A stretch of 64,000 nt of DNA, taken from Salicibibacter cibarius (GTDB taxonomy: Bacteria; Bacillota; Bacilli; Bacillales; Marinococcaceae). Location: assembly GCF_016495725.1 (NCBI RefSeq), contig NZ_CP054705.1, forward strand, positions 558,001-622,000, written 5' to 3'. Both the position numbers and the translations under genes were made by a program. Numbering within the stretch: the stretch's first letter is position 1; each line of letters starts with the position of its first letter. The notes below the pieces were generated by a model. It saw only the letters and a program-made list of their open reading frames with translations. It was not told where the DNA came from and did not search any database. This document shows, in pieces, positions 26,625 to 35,767 of the stretch.

Positions 26625-27500
26625 ATGTACAAACAAATTCTTGTCGTCGTTGATGGATCCGAGCAATCGGATCAAGCACTAAAAAAAGCAAGCCGTATTG
26701 CTGAACAACATGATGCCGGTCTTGTCATCGGTCACGTGATTGACACACGCAGTTTTCCAAGAGCAAGTCCATATGGGGATAACTTATGGAATGAAATCAA
26801 AAAGGACGCAGATGAATTGGTGGAAAATAGTAAAAACCAAGCGGAAGCATTTGGAGTAAAAGACATACGGACCGTTGTACAATCAGGAAACCCCCGGGTT
26901 GAAATCCCGAAAAGACTCGTTGATGACTATGGCGCAGATTTATTAGTCGTTGGCGGAAGTGGGCTGAATACAGCCGAACGGCTGTTGGTTGGAAGCGTAA
27001 CGGAAGCTTGTGTGCGCCGGTCTGCCAGCGATGTTCTTACCGTTAAAGATGAGGCGGATGCAACCTTGTATCGAAACATTCTCGTGGCCGTGGATGGTTC
27101 CGAGCAAGCGGAGCAGGCATTGGCTAAAGCGATTGACGTGGCAAAGGCGCAGGGAGCGACGCTTAAAATCGCGCATGTAGTCGAAGTGCACGCAGGACCT
27201 TATGCTTATGATGCATTAGACATGCAAAAGCAAGAATCGGATAAAGATACTGAGCAACGGGAAATGCTGGAAAAATACAAACGTCAGGCGGAAGATGAAG
27301 GGGTAAAAGATGTTGAAACGATCCTCTATTACGGAAACCCTCGGACGGAAATTCCGCATACACTTCCAACTGAAAACGACATCGACTTGCTCGTGACCGC
27401 GGCAACCGGACGAGGTGCACTGCAACGGCTTTTCACCGGAAGTGTCGCCCATGTCTCCGTTCATCACGCGCCTTCCGATATTCTCACGGTAAGAAATTAA
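26625..27500 (+). CDS. Tandem-domain universal stress protein
   Basis: 291 residues from ATG 26625 behind aaggaggcg. Two UspA domains, first with GGSGLNTAERLLVGS and second with AATGRGALQRLFTGS. It is nearly the same as the gene at 20548 in order and sequence, so the arrangement usp-GGT-lctP-lctP-usp is flanked by copies. It ends before a strong bidirectional terminator. Confidence 0.9.
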   Translation: MYKQILVVVDGSEQSDQALKKASRIAEQHDAGLVIGHVIDTRSFPRASPYGDNLWNEIKKDADELVENSKNQAEAFGVKDIRTVVQSGNPRVEIPKRLVDDYGADLLVVGGSGLNTAERLLVGSVTEACVRRSASDVLTVKDEADATLYRNILVAVDGSEQAEQALAKAIDVAKAQGATLKIAHVVEVHAGPYAYDALDMQKQESDKDTEQREMLEKYKRQAEDEGVKDVETILYYGNPRTEIPHTLPTENDIDLLVTAATGRGALQRLFTGSVAHVSVHHAPSDILTVRN

Positions 27501-27536
27501 TGACTTGATTGACGGAACCCATGATGCGCCAGCGCA

Positions 27537-27579
27537 AACCAAAAAACGTACCGATGATTTATCGGTACGTTTTTTGGTT
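27537..27579. terminator. Strong bidirectional terminator
   Basis: aaccaaaaaacgtaccgat and its exact mirror flank a 5-base loop, giving a 19-bp stem with A6/T6 runs on both sides. It separates the converging usp and helicase-partner genes. Confidence 0.92.
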
Positions 27580-27604
27580 AGACGGGCAACAACGAACGTT
27601 CAGT

Positions 27605-28585
27605 TCACGTACTCACCGTTTGAGCCGATTCAGCCTCTTGCACTGCAAACTGTTTCGTGATCGGATTGTAATATAAAATCTTTTTTTGTTTTTCTCTGCG
27701 AAACCGGATGTCCACCCGGTATTCAATCATCGGGATGCAATAGAGGATCGCGTGTTCAAGGGCCGGTTCAATTTGGACGTCATATTTATTTTTAATATCA
27801 AGCAGTTGTTTGTCACGCTCAAGGATGATGGTGTTCGTTTTCGCTTCAATATCTTTCTTTTTCTCTTCTTTTAATCCTTTTCGCGAAGCCCTTTTTTTGT
27901 TTTCTTCCATTAATTCTGCATAGTATTCTTCAATGCGATCAATATCTTGCTGCAAGGTTTGCTCTTCCAAGCGGGCGTTCTTTTCCTCTTCCCCTTGCTG
28001 CCGTACGTTGGTCATCGCGACCTCAAATCCGTGTTGAAAATCGAATGTTTCCGGAAAAGGAAGATTGTACAGAGGTGCTTGCTGATAGATGATACGGTTT
28101 TGTTCCTCTTGAATCATGTGATCGACTTGATCGGTCAATAAATCCACCCAAATTTCTTTTGAGGCTGCCTCTTTTTGATCGGAAATATAGTAAACCTTAA
28201 ACTGGAACATCCCCCAGGCACCCATCACCTGCCGTTCTTCTGTTATCGTCATTTGCCCTGGCTCATCCGGCATGCTTTGTTGTATTTTCTTGAGCGGGTT
28301 CGCGAGTTCGAGACGTTCGATCTTTACAAAGCGGACGGTGCTTTTGGCTTTTTGGCTTGCTAACGCCAGCAATTGGTCCAAAAAATAGCTCCCAAAGGTA
28401 ACAAATTCTGCTTCGGGGTTTTCCTGACTGACTTCAAAATCGAAGGCAAGTATCAAATCCGTTTGACCTTGAAAATAATCTTTATAGTCTTCGGGAATGA
28501 GCACCTGGCAGAGGGCATATTCCTCGGGAATCACGACGCCGCCCAACGTTTCAACGACTTCCGAAACATATTTTTGCAGCTCCAT
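27605..28585 (-). CDS. Unrecognised partner protein of the SNF2 helicase
   Basis: 326 residues, no family I can name with certainty. An alpha/beta N-terminal part (about 1-175, including MTITEERQVMGAWGMFQFKV) is followed by a long charged, coiled-coil-prone segment (about 200-275, rich in E, K and Q) and a basic C-terminus. It starts 12 bp after the helicase stop and is surely co-transcribed. B. subtilis has a comparable pair, the SNF2 protein YqhH with YqhG, but this sequence is not evidently YqhG. A role helping the helicase on nucleic acid or ribonucleoprotein is plausible only from context. Confidence 0.7.
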   Translation of the reverse strand: MELQKYVSEVVETLGGVVIPEEYALCQVLIPEDYKDYFQGQTDLILAFDFEVSQENPEAEFVTFGSYFLDQLLALASQKAKSTVRFVKIERLELANPLKKIQQSMPDEPGQMTITEERQVMGAWGMFQFKVYYISDQKEAASKEIWVDLLTDQVDHMIQEEQNRIIYQQAPLYNLPFPETFDFQHGFEVAMTNVRQQGEEEKNARLEEQTLQQDIDRIEEYYAELMEENKKRASRKGLKEEKKKDIEAKTNTIILERDKQLLDIKNKYDVQIEPALEHAILYCIPMIEYRVDIRFRREKQKKILYYNPITKQFAVQEAESAQTVST

Positions 28586-28597
28586 GTTGCCCCCTCC

Positions 28598-30661
28598 CTA
28601 AAATAAATGCTTGTCCAATTTTTTGATTTTGTTGAGCTGTTCTTTGTTCTGCAACATTTGCTCGCCGATGGCATCCATTTCCCGTTCCATTGTTTCTTGG
28701 GTCTCGGCATCGACCCACGTGTTCATGACAATGTCGGAGAAGTCTTCTTTTGCTTCAATGTCTCCGAGAATCATATCCACTTCTCCGACGACTAATTCAA
28801 ACATATTAACCTTGCGGTCTAAAATATGGAGAATATAGTGTTCGAGCGTGTTTTCAGCGACGAGATTATAAACATAGACATCCCGTTGTTGCCCGATACG
28901 ATGAATCCGGCCGATGCGTTGTTCGATGGCCATTGGATTCCAGGGCAGGTCATAATTGATCATTGTATTGCAAAATTGCAGATTTCGTCCTTCACCGCCA
29001 ACCTCCGTGCTCACTAGGACTTGGGCACGATCCCTGAAAAAGTTCACTTGATCTTCTTTTTCTTTTCGTTTTAGACCGCCGTGAAACTCGGCGACGAGAA
29101 ATCCGTGATCTTTCAGGACGTCAGCCAAAAGCTGTTGGGTCTTTTTATATTTGGTGAACACGAGCACTTTCTCCTTCGTTTGCGATAGAATCGAAATTAG
29201 CTCACGTACCTTGGCGTTCTCGGTGGCGTCTTTTTCCGTGATGGCTCGCGCTTGTTCGTAAATAGTTTTTAGGTTTTGGCGATCGATGTCATTTAATTTA
29301 TCGTTCGCCACTTGGTTCGATAACGATTGGATGAGCGTGTAAAAGGAACTGCCCATTTGTTCTTGCAATGATTTGAGCTGAAAGCGGCTCATGCTCGGGT
29401 GTTTATCATTGTATTTGCGGCGGATAAAGGCACTTAATTCGTCATAAACATTTTGCTCGTCAGCGGACAAAGAAACGGCGATCGTCTGTGCTTTTCGCTT
29501 CGTGAACTGTACGTCCACATTGTTTCGTTTATTTCGAATCATGACATCCGAAAGCAGTCGTTTCAGTTGGTCCACGTTTTTTGCTTCCATGCCTTGGTTG
29601 TCCTCGACAAAATGTTTTTTGAAATAACGATAAGTTTTAAGCTGCCCCGGTTTTAATAACGTGATGAGATTGTACAGCTCTTCGAGGTTGTTTTGCACCG
29701 GCGTTGCTGTTAACAGAAAAATATATTTTTTGTAAATTTCATTGATGAATTGCCAGGCCAAGGTATTGCGGTTTTTGAGATGATGGGCTTCATCGACGAT
29801 CACTAAATCATATTGGACATTCGTAATTGCACTGCGATGTTGTTTTCGTTTTGCGGTTGCCAGCGATGCAATCACTTTCGGAAATTCGGTCCAGGCTTGA
29901 CTCCCGTGTTTTTTAAAAGCGGAGGAATCCGCGCGGATAAAGTCTTGGTTAAACTTGCGTTTCATTTCATCTTCCCATTGCTGTACGAGTGATGGTGGGC
30001 ATAAAATAAGGATTTTATTGGCCAAGCCTCTCATGATGTATTCTTGCATGGCGATTCCGGCTTCGATGGTTTTACCCAAACCGACTTCGTCGCATAGGAG
30101 CGCGCGCCCTTTGAAGCGGTTCATGACGGATTTTACCGTGTTCGTTTGATACTCAAAGATTTCCAAATCACGCAAATGAGGTAAGCTGATAAGACTGTCT
30201 TGGTCAGCATTGGCATCAGACTTAAATTGCTGCGCAACCTTGTAGAGATCAAACCATTTATCATCGCTTTGTTCAAAGTTGCTTAAAGAATCCAAAACTT
30301 CGTGTGTTCGTTCTTTCGTTTCAAGCGGGATGTCGTATTGATTGATCTGCTCCCAGGACGGGGCAGGCGGCGTCGTAATCTTGATTTTTTCTTGATCCGT
30401 CAGCCCTATCAATAAGTAATGGCTATCATAGGGGCTAAAAAAACCTTTGATTCCTTTCCCTTGGATGGTTTGGTCATCCCAATGAATGGTAAACTCGTGC
30501 TCGAGATCGTTGTCATTTATAAATAAAAAGGTCTGTTTTTTGTCGTCCGTGTCTGGACTGATGATCCGGAAAAAAGTGATCAAACGTTCATCCATCTCAA
30601 GAGCGTTAATCTCCAGTAACTCTTTGTTTAATTGAAAAAGATACGGTCGGATCACGATCAC
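28598..30661 (-). CDS. SNF2/RapA-family DEAH helicase
   Basis: 687 residues. A ~165-residue N-terminal region without known motifs is followed by the two RecA-like lobes: Walker A DEVGLGKTIEAG (191-202), DEAH at 290-293 (VIVDEAHHLKN), motif III TATPVQNN, and motif VI QRIGRIHRIGQQRDV. This is the ATP-driven translocase core of the Swi2/Snf2 group, of which bacterial RapA recycles RNA polymerase. It lacks RapA's large extra domains. The co-transcribed partner at 27605 suggests a two-component machine. Exact role unknown. Confidence 0.88.
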   Translation of the reverse strand: MIVIRPYLFQLNKELLEINALEMDERLITFFRIISPDTDDKKQTFLFINDNDLEHEFTIHWDDQTIQGKGIKGFFSPYDSHYLLIGLTDQEKIKITTPPAPSWEQINQYDIPLETKERTHEVLDSLSNFEQSDDKWFDLYKVAQQFKSDANADQDSLISLPHLRDLEIFEYQTNTVKSVMNRFKGRALLCDEVGLGKTIEAGIAMQEYIMRGLANKILILCPPSLVQQWEDEMKRKFNQDFIRADSSAFKKHGSQAWTEFPKVIASLATAKRKQHRSAITNVQYDLVIVDEAHHLKNRNTLAWQFINEIYKKYIFLLTATPVQNNLEELYNLITLLKPGQLKTYRYFKKHFVEDNQGMEAKNVDQLKRLLSDVMIRNKRNNVDVQFTKRKAQTIAVSLSADEQNVYDELSAFIRRKYNDKHPSMSRFQLKSLQEQMGSSFYTLIQSLSNQVANDKLNDIDRQNLKTIYEQARAITEKDATENAKVRELISILSQTKEKVLVFTKYKKTQQLLADVLKDHGFLVAEFHGGLKRKEKEDQVNFFRDRAQVLVSTEVGGEGRNLQFCNTMINYDLPWNPMAIEQRIGRIHRIGQQRDVYVYNLVAENTLEHYILHILDRKVNMFELVVGEVDMILGDIEAKEDFSDIVMNTWVDAETQETMEREMDAIGEQMLQNKEQLNKIKKLDKHLF

Positions 30662-30838
30662 TTCCCTTGTGAAATATAAAAAAGAATACTGCTTTCTATT
30701 CTATCAAAATGTTTCCACGTTCCGCAATTTACCGTAAAAATGAATGCGGCTTGCCCGATGTAAACAGGACTCATACGATAATCACCGTTGCTTGGTGTTG
30801 GTTTTTACCGCTGACCGGATACATATGACACGTTTAGA

Positions 30839-30995
30839 GACCCTTTAGCCGGTTTTACCCCCGTTGTTCGGGTGCTAATTGCATGATTAGTGACCCTTCG
30901 AGCTTGTTTTTGCCTCTGTTCGGGTGCTAATTATTCATTTAGAGACCCTTCACCCTAGTTTTCGCTGCTGTTGGGGGTCCTAACCTCACTATTGT
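30839..30995. repeat. Tandem array, about three 52-bp units (array 3)
   Basis: The word gaccctt recurs at 30839, 30892 and 30944 (53 and 52 bp apart), each unit containing a gtttt(t) stretch, then ttcgggtgctaatt (or the variant tgggggtcctaac). A weaker unit may precede it from ~30785. The remaining 30662-31309 gap shows no gene that I can support; the plus-strand gene at 31310 begins behind ggaaggagaag. Confidence 0.75.
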
Positions 30996-31309
30996 AATCG
31001 TCAATTCGATCGCTATATGTGGAAAATACGCCGGCGCGTACGCCTAGTGGTAATTGTAAAACTGAAAACCACGCAGTGAAAGGAATATAATCCAGATAAT
31101 GGTGACAACTCCTTATTTTTCATTCGAGAATAGCTCTTTTTACCTTGGCTCCGTACGCAACGATTTCTGATGCGCTCTTCATAATGGCAAAGTTTTGCAT
31201 GCGATTTAAGAGCGAAAAGTGGAAAATAGGCGAACATTTAGTAGTAATAAAAGAAATTCTTTGGTAAATTTGTTTTAATAGACTTTACTGGTGGGAAGGA
31301 GAAGAACAC

Positions 31310-32974
31310 ATGGTTAGCATAAGTTATAAAGCATTTATGGAAGAAGCCAGATTGCGGTTGGACGAGTTTTCGAAAGAGGATCTTCAAACCCTTATCTTGC
31401 AATGGGCAAGTAATGAGAGTCCGAACAATAGAGAGGCGTTTTTGACCAAGTTAACGGTCAAAGAAGTGAAGCCAAGGATCGGTCATGGCGATGAGACTTT
31501 AATAGAAGAGATTGAAGCATTTGCCGAAAGAGTTGGATCAGGGGACTATGTGGATGGATTTGGCTGGGATCCTGAAATCCTGGATGAAAGAGAGTTCGGT
31601 GATGAAAGTTGGACCGAAGAAATGGACGATTTTTTTCTGGAAGCAAGAGAGTTGCTCAAAGAGGGTAATTATGAGGTCGCCGAAAAGGCTTACAGAAAAT
31701 TGTTCGAGGTATTGGAAATGGGAGATGAAGGTCTGCCTGGCGCTTATTATCCCGGTAATATGTTGGATGTAGAAGAGGACGAGCATCGTGCCCTTTTTTA
31801 TCGGTCGGTTTATTTGAATGCGCGCGCAGAAGAACGGGCAGATATGCTCTATGATACAATGGGCGATGATGGTTATGTGGATGCTTCCCGAACAAAACTC
31901 AAAGATGTGCGAGATTCGCTAGATGCACCATTGCCGGATTTTCATGATTTTTTGGAAGAATGGATCGAATGTCTAAAGGGGAAAACCCCTTCGTTATATG
32001 TCAGCGAGTTACTCCGGGAAGCTGTTTTCCTGAAAGGTGGTATTCCGGCGATCTCGGAATTTGCGAAAGTCTACGCCGAACAATTTCCAACAGCGTATGT
32101 GGATTGGATAGAGGCTTTGGAAAAAGAAGGGGATACAGCGTCCATTATTGAAGCTGCTACAGAGGGGTTGAGCAATATCCCGAGCAATTATGCGGTGCGT
32201 GCAGAAGTAGCGGAAAAACTAGCAAAGGTCGGTGAGGAACGTAAAGATGATAAGCTGAGGCTGAGAGGTCTTAGAGAAAGTTTTCATTCCAATCCTTCCG
32301 TGGAATATTTACTTGATCTGTATCTTACGGGAAAAAAAGAAGGCTGTTTCGCTGAAATAAGCAACGAGGCTGAAATAAGACTGATAGAACTCGAAAAGGA
32401 AGATCGGGATTTCACCTTCCATAATATAGAAAGGCGTCCATCTATGTTTCAGGAGTGGGTGCTCATACATGCGCGACTACTCGCCGGCGATCATGAAAAG
32501 GTATTTCGCATGTGTGAAGGAAAGGATTCATTAGGATGGAGTTTCGGATCAAATCCGAAACCTGTGATGCTCATTTTTATGATGGATGTTTTATCAAAAA
32601 GAAATGAACGCACCAAAATCTTCAAGGATCAATGGAGTTTTACCGTTGGCTCTAACCCCCCTGAGATGGATAAGTACATGACACTCATCGACTATGTAAA
32701 AGAAACCATTGAGCTAACAGACGAACAGGCATACTTTTATCTCGACTGGTGCAAAAAAGAAATAGGCAATAGAATTGATGCGATCGTCGGTAATCAAAAA
32801 AGGGGAAGCTATCATAAAGCTGCCAAATTATTGGTAGCAATGGCCGAGGCATTGGCAAATAGAGGTACCGTGCCGGATGGAAAAGATTTCATAGCGACAT
32901 ATCGAAGTAAGTACCCACGGCATACCGCTTTCAAAAAGGAACTTACCAACGCCTTGCAAGCATCGGAATTGTAG
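31310..32974 (+). CDS. Unrecognised acidic helical-repeat protein
   Basis: 554 residues, no name I can support. The composition is acidic and helical, with TPR-like pieces (EARELLKEGNYEVAEKAYRK around 113-132; later helices around 230-330). No signal peptide, membrane segment or metal motif. It starts an apparent operon with two small genes, 36 bp before the next. A scaffold or adaptor role is a guess from the repeats. The final gene carries a SEC-C zinc motif, and large helical proteins linked to SEC-C proteins are common in uncharacterised bacterial operons. Confidence 0.75.
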   Translation: MVSISYKAFMEEARLRLDEFSKEDLQTLILQWASNESPNNREAFLTKLTVKEVKPRIGHGDETLIEEIEAFAERVGSGDYVDGFGWDPEILDEREFGDESWTEEMDDFFLEARELLKEGNYEVAEKAYRKLFEVLEMGDEGLPGAYYPGNMLDVEEDEHRALFYRSVYLNARAEERADMLYDTMGDDGYVDASRTKLKDVRDSLDAPLPDFHDFLEEWIECLKGKTPSLYVSELLREAVFLKGGIPAISEFAKVYAEQFPTAYVDWIEALEKEGDTASIIEAATEGLSNIPSNYAVRAEVAEKLAKVGEERKDDKLRLRGLRESFHSNPSVEYLLDLYLTGKKEGCFAEISNEAEIRLIELEKEDRDFTFHNIERRPSMFQEWVLIHARLLAGDHEKVFRMCEGKDSLGWSFGSNPKPVMLIFMMDVLSKRNERTKIFKDQWSFTVGSNPPEMDKYMTLIDYVKETIELTDEQAYFYLDWCKKEIGNRIDAIVGNQKRGSYHKAAKLLVAMAEALANRGTVPDGKDFIATYRSKYPRHTAFKKELTNALQASEL

Positions 32975-33010
32975 GGTTGAGATCCGACTTATAAAGAGGG
33001 GAGAAATACC

Positions 33011-33388
33011 GTGAACAGGCAAACATTAAGAAAGCGTGTCCATCAATACGCTGGGCAACTTTTATGGGAGAAGGGCTATGTCAGTCCCATCGATGTTCTT
33101 GTAAAACTTGGACGTTTGAAGCCGAAGGAAGTTGAAAATTGGCGATTTAAACGCATATCTCATCTGGAGGGTTCAATGCGGGGAAGCATTCCCAGTCAAA
33201 ATTTTGTTTTGAAGGAGATTCGCGCGTTTGCTAATAAAAAAGAGCTGAAACCTTCATTTACGTATTACAAGAAATGGGGGAAAGGGCCGAAGCAACGTCT
33301 GCAGTTTTCGAAAAGAGGCGTGCCGACCATTGAGGAGCGTTATGCGACGCATTATTTACCTCGAGGTAACAAGAAAAAGGAGGAGTGA
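33011..33388 (+). CDS. Conserved small basic protein of unknown function
   Basis: 125 residues, GTG start behind gaggggaga. It contains LLWEKGYVSPIDVLVKLGRL and a C-terminal basic stretch KWGKGPKQRLQFSKRG that looks suited to nucleic-acid binding. I recognise it only as a recurring hypothetical protein in Firmicutes. It lies 36 bp after the 554-residue gene and 6 bp before the SEC-C gene, so the three form one unit. Confidence 0.75.
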   Translation: MNRQTLRKRVHQYAGQLLWEKGYVSPIDVLVKLGRLKPKEVENWRFKRISHLEGSMRGSIPSQNFVLKEIRAFANKKELKPSFTYYKKWGKGPKQRLQFSKRGVPTIEERYATHYLPRGNKKKEE

Positions 33389-33394
33389 CGTATC

Positions 33395-33664
33395 ATGGCT
33401 AAGTTGGGGACGGATAAAAAACCGGCAATCCTCCGTGTCGCTACAGAAAAGCGGGCGATGGATCTGCATGATTTTTGCGACAGGAAGGGTTGGAAAGTGG
33501 TCATCGGGATTGAACCGGACGAGCAGGAGGACTTAGCCGATCTACAAAGATTGATGGGTGAAAAAGCGGAAAACACAAAAACGGTTGTTAAAGAAGAAAA
33601 AATTGGTCGAAATGATCCTTGCCCATGTGGGAGTGGGAAGAAGCACAAAAAATGTTGCGGTTAA
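33395..33664 (+). CDS. SEC-C metal-binding protein
   Basis: 89 residues. The last 22 form a classic SEC-C zinc motif, [19 protein letters not shown], with ligands C-x-C...C-C as in the SecA tail. The N-terminal ~60 residues resemble the domain of small PBPRA1643-type SWIM/SEC-C proteins. SEC-C motifs bind zinc and contact partners such as SecB or ribosomes; the partner here is unknown. Clear aaaaggagg site before ATG 33395. Confidence 0.85.
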   Translation: MAKLGTDKKPAILRVATEKRAMDLHDFCDRKGWKVVIGIEPDEQEDLADLQRLMGEKAENTKTVVKEEKIGRNDPCPCGSGKKHKKCCG

Positions 33665-33690
33665 GAATCAAGACAAAACCACAACATGTG

Positions 33691-33716
33691 CCCGATTTTT
33701 GACCTCAAAAATCGGG
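33691..33716. terminator. Hairpin between the SEC-C gene and moaC
   Basis: Perfect 10-bp stem cccgattttt / aaaaatcggg with a 6-base loop between two converging genes; no long T-run outside the stem. Confidence 0.6.
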
Positions 33717-33778
33717 GTACTGTCTTATAATTGTCGTCACCCGGAATTGTGCCGACAAATAATAGGGTTATTTTGGTG

Positions 33779-34270
33779 TTACTTTCGTCGCGGATGATAA
33801 AAATCGCCACTTTTTCCGCCGGTTTTTTCAACGAGCAAAGTTTCTTTAATGATCATTGATTTATCGACGGCTTTACACATGTCGTAAAAGGTGAGCGCGG
33901 CGGCAGTAACCGCGGTTAACGCTTCCATTTCGACGCCGGTGTTGCTTTTTACCGTCACGGTGGCTCGGATGATTAGCTCGTATTCGTCATCTGTTTCTTC
34001 GTATGCAAAAGATAAATCAGTTCCTTGGAGCGGGATCGGATGGCACATGGGAATCCAGTCAGGGGTTTTTTTCGCACCCATGATCCCGGCGATTTGCGCG
34101 GCTTGCAAAGGGTCTCCTTTTTTCAGCTCTTCACTTTCAATTGCCCGGTATAATTTTTCGGTTAGCAAAATACGGCTTTCAGCGGTCGCGCTTCGGGTCG
34201 AATCTTGTTTTTGGGAGATGTCGACCATTTTCGTACGGCCTTCTTCATTATAATGGGAAAACTCGCTCAC
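33779..34270 (-). CDS. moaC: Cyclic pyranopterin monophosphate synthase
   Basis: 163 residues, GTG start. MoaC motifs: KMVDISQKQDSTRSATAES near the N-terminus, ANKTP-like GAKKTPDWIPMCHPIPLQG, and a C-terminal TAAALTFYDMCKAVDK with catalytic lysine. With MoaA it makes cyclic pyranopterin monophosphate, the first molybdopterin intermediate. Last gene of a tight operon: its gtga start overlaps the mobA stop by 4 bases. Supplies cofactor for molybdoenzymes such as those encoded at 58-64 kb. Confidence 0.95.
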   Translation of the reverse strand: MSEFSHYNEEGRTKMVDISQKQDSTRSATAESRILLTEKLYRAIESEELKKGDPLQAAQIAGIMGAKKTPDWIPMCHPIPLQGTDLSFAYEETDDEYELIIRATVTVKSNTGVEMEALTAVTAAALTFYDMCKAVDKSMIIKETLLVEKTGGKSGDFYHPRRK

Positions 34271-34839
34271 GGTTCATGCCTCCAATCTTCGGGTCTGTTT
34301 ATATTGATAAAAGCAAGGTGGTCCGACGGGAAAGGTAAGCGATAGGCGTCAACGGCATCGTATAAAGCTTTCATGCTGCTTTCTTTTTTCACCAGTTCCC
34401 TTAATGCCGGTAAACAACGCATGTGATAAGCGGCATGTAACGGCTGGTTTCGCCCGTCGGTCGTTGGCAAGATGATATCAGAATTGGGGTGTTGTTTTGT
34501 TGCTTGAAGAATGGTGCTGACAGTCGCTCCGTCGATATAAGGAACATCCCCCGCCAAAACTTGCAGCCATTCGAATCGTTCGGCTGACATTTTTTCCATG
34601 GCTGTATGTAACGCGCGTAATGGTCCGCCATAGGGGTTTTCATCGATGATAACTCGATGATTTTGAAAAGCAGGTGCAAGTTCCTGGTTGGTTACGATAT
34701 AGATCGATGAGATTCCGGCGTGTTGCATCGCGGCAATGCTTTGTTGGTAAAGGGGCTTGCCTTGATGGGCTTCAAAAAGTTTTTGCCTGCCGTATCTGGA
34801 TGATCGCCCGCCGGCGAGTACGAGACCGGCAACGTTCAT
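34267..34839 (-). CDS. mobA: Molybdenum cofactor guanylyltransferase
   Basis: 190 residues. Nucleotidyltransferase signature LVLAGGRSSRYGRQKL (7-22) and the Mg-binding LAGDVPYID. MobA joins GMP to molybdopterin, giving the guanine-dinucleotide cofactor used by DMSO-reductase-family enzymes, a match for the BisC-like enzyme at 58677. Both ends overlap neighbours by 4 bases (moaB upstream, moaC downstream). Confidence 0.9.
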   Translation of the reverse strand: MNVAGLVLAGGRSSRYGRQKLFEAHQGKPLYQQSIAAMQHAGISSIYIVTNQELAPAFQNHRVIIDENPYGGPLRALHTAMEKMSAERFEWLQVLAGDVPYIDGATVSTILQATKQHPNSDIILPTTDGRNQPLHAAYHMRCLPALRELVKKESSMKALYDAVDAYRLPFPSDHLAFININRPEDWRHEP

Positions 34840-35327
34840 TTGCGGAGCTCTCCAACTATATGAGGGAGCACCGGTAAAATTAAGTCAGTCATGGCGAGAC
34901 GAACGGCATTCGATGAACCGGGAAGCGCAAATAGAGCAGTTTGGCCAATAGTGCCCGCGAGCGCGCGACTAAGCATCGCTTTCGCTCCGATTTCCTCATA
35001 GCTTTTCATTCGAAACAACTCCCCGAACCCCTCGATTTCTTTATCAATCATCCCGTAAACGATCTTGTAAGTAACATCTTTGGCGCTAATCCCGGTCCCG
35101 CCGTTCGTGATAATGGCGTCAAGCGAAGTCTGAGTCGTCCATTCATGGAGCACGGATTGGATCGTCGGTCCGTCATCCGGAATCACCCGATACTTCCTCA
35201 TTTTATGCCCAGCCTCTTCCAAGAGGGAACGAATCAACGCGCCACTCTTATCTTCATTCTCTGTACGCGTGTCCGACATCGTCAATATTCCAACGTGAAC
35301 CGAAGAAGCGTCGTGTTTGTGATGCAT
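34836..35327 (-). CDS. moaB: Molybdopterin adenylyltransferase family protein
   Basis: 163 residues of the MoaB/MogA fold: VGILTMSDTR at the N-terminus, the pterin-binding ITNGGTGISAKDVT (about 93-106) and a LPGSSNAV loop. It adenylates molybdopterin before metal insertion. First gene of moaB-mobA-moaC; ribosome site gggaggatgg. The other Moa/Moe genes lie elsewhere. Confidence 0.93.
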   Translation of the reverse strand: MHHKHDASSVHVGILTMSDTRTENEDKSGALIRSLLEEAGHKMRKYRVIPDDGPTIQSVLHEWTTQTSLDAIITNGGTGISAKDVTYKIVYGMIDKEIEGFGELFRMKSYEEIGAKAMLSRALAGTIGQTALFALPGSSNAVRLAMTDLILPVLPHIVGELRK

Positions 35328-35542
35328 TCTTTTCCATCCTCCCGACGGTTGTTGTCTTCTTATCTATTTTAAGGTATGAGGGTGGATTCCGCAAAGGGTA
35401 AGGGACTTCTCTGACGTTTGTGACTCCTTTATCCCATCTATCGAACCCAATTAAGATTCACTAATTTCAGAAGACATTACTAAGGATTTCATTAAAATCA
35501 CTGAAACTACTAAAGTTTTAAAAATAATTATTTCACTTTTTG

Positions 35543-35592
35543 TTGACAATTTACAATATACATTTTATACTTTGATAAAGCGCTTACATTCT
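35543..35592 (+). promoter_or_regulatory. Promoter of the GntR/CoA-transferase operon, with a half cre site
   Basis: A near-consensus sigma-A promoter: TTGACA (35543-35548), 17-bp spacer, TATACT (35566-35571). Right after it, aaagcgcttaca matches the downstream half of a cre box, hinting at carbon catabolite control. The remaining ~180 nt leader to 35768 shows no riboswitch I recognise. The rest of the 35328-35767 gap holds no gene. Confidence 0.7.
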
Positions 35593-35767
35593 ATTCATTC
35601 GGGCTCAGACCGGGTTTCCCATATGAAATTTAGGATTTATAGGAAGAATCGTAAGCTCTGTGCGATATGGTCTACTTATGTGCACGACACACTTCGGGTT
35701 ACATCATAAAGAAATGAAATTCAGATAAATCGGGAGCATATGTGAGCAGAAAGGGGGGGAGAGGATT

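Noticed and set aside
35579-35767. Riboswitch in the leader of the GntR operon
   Set aside because: No recognisable conserved core or terminator/antiterminator pair.
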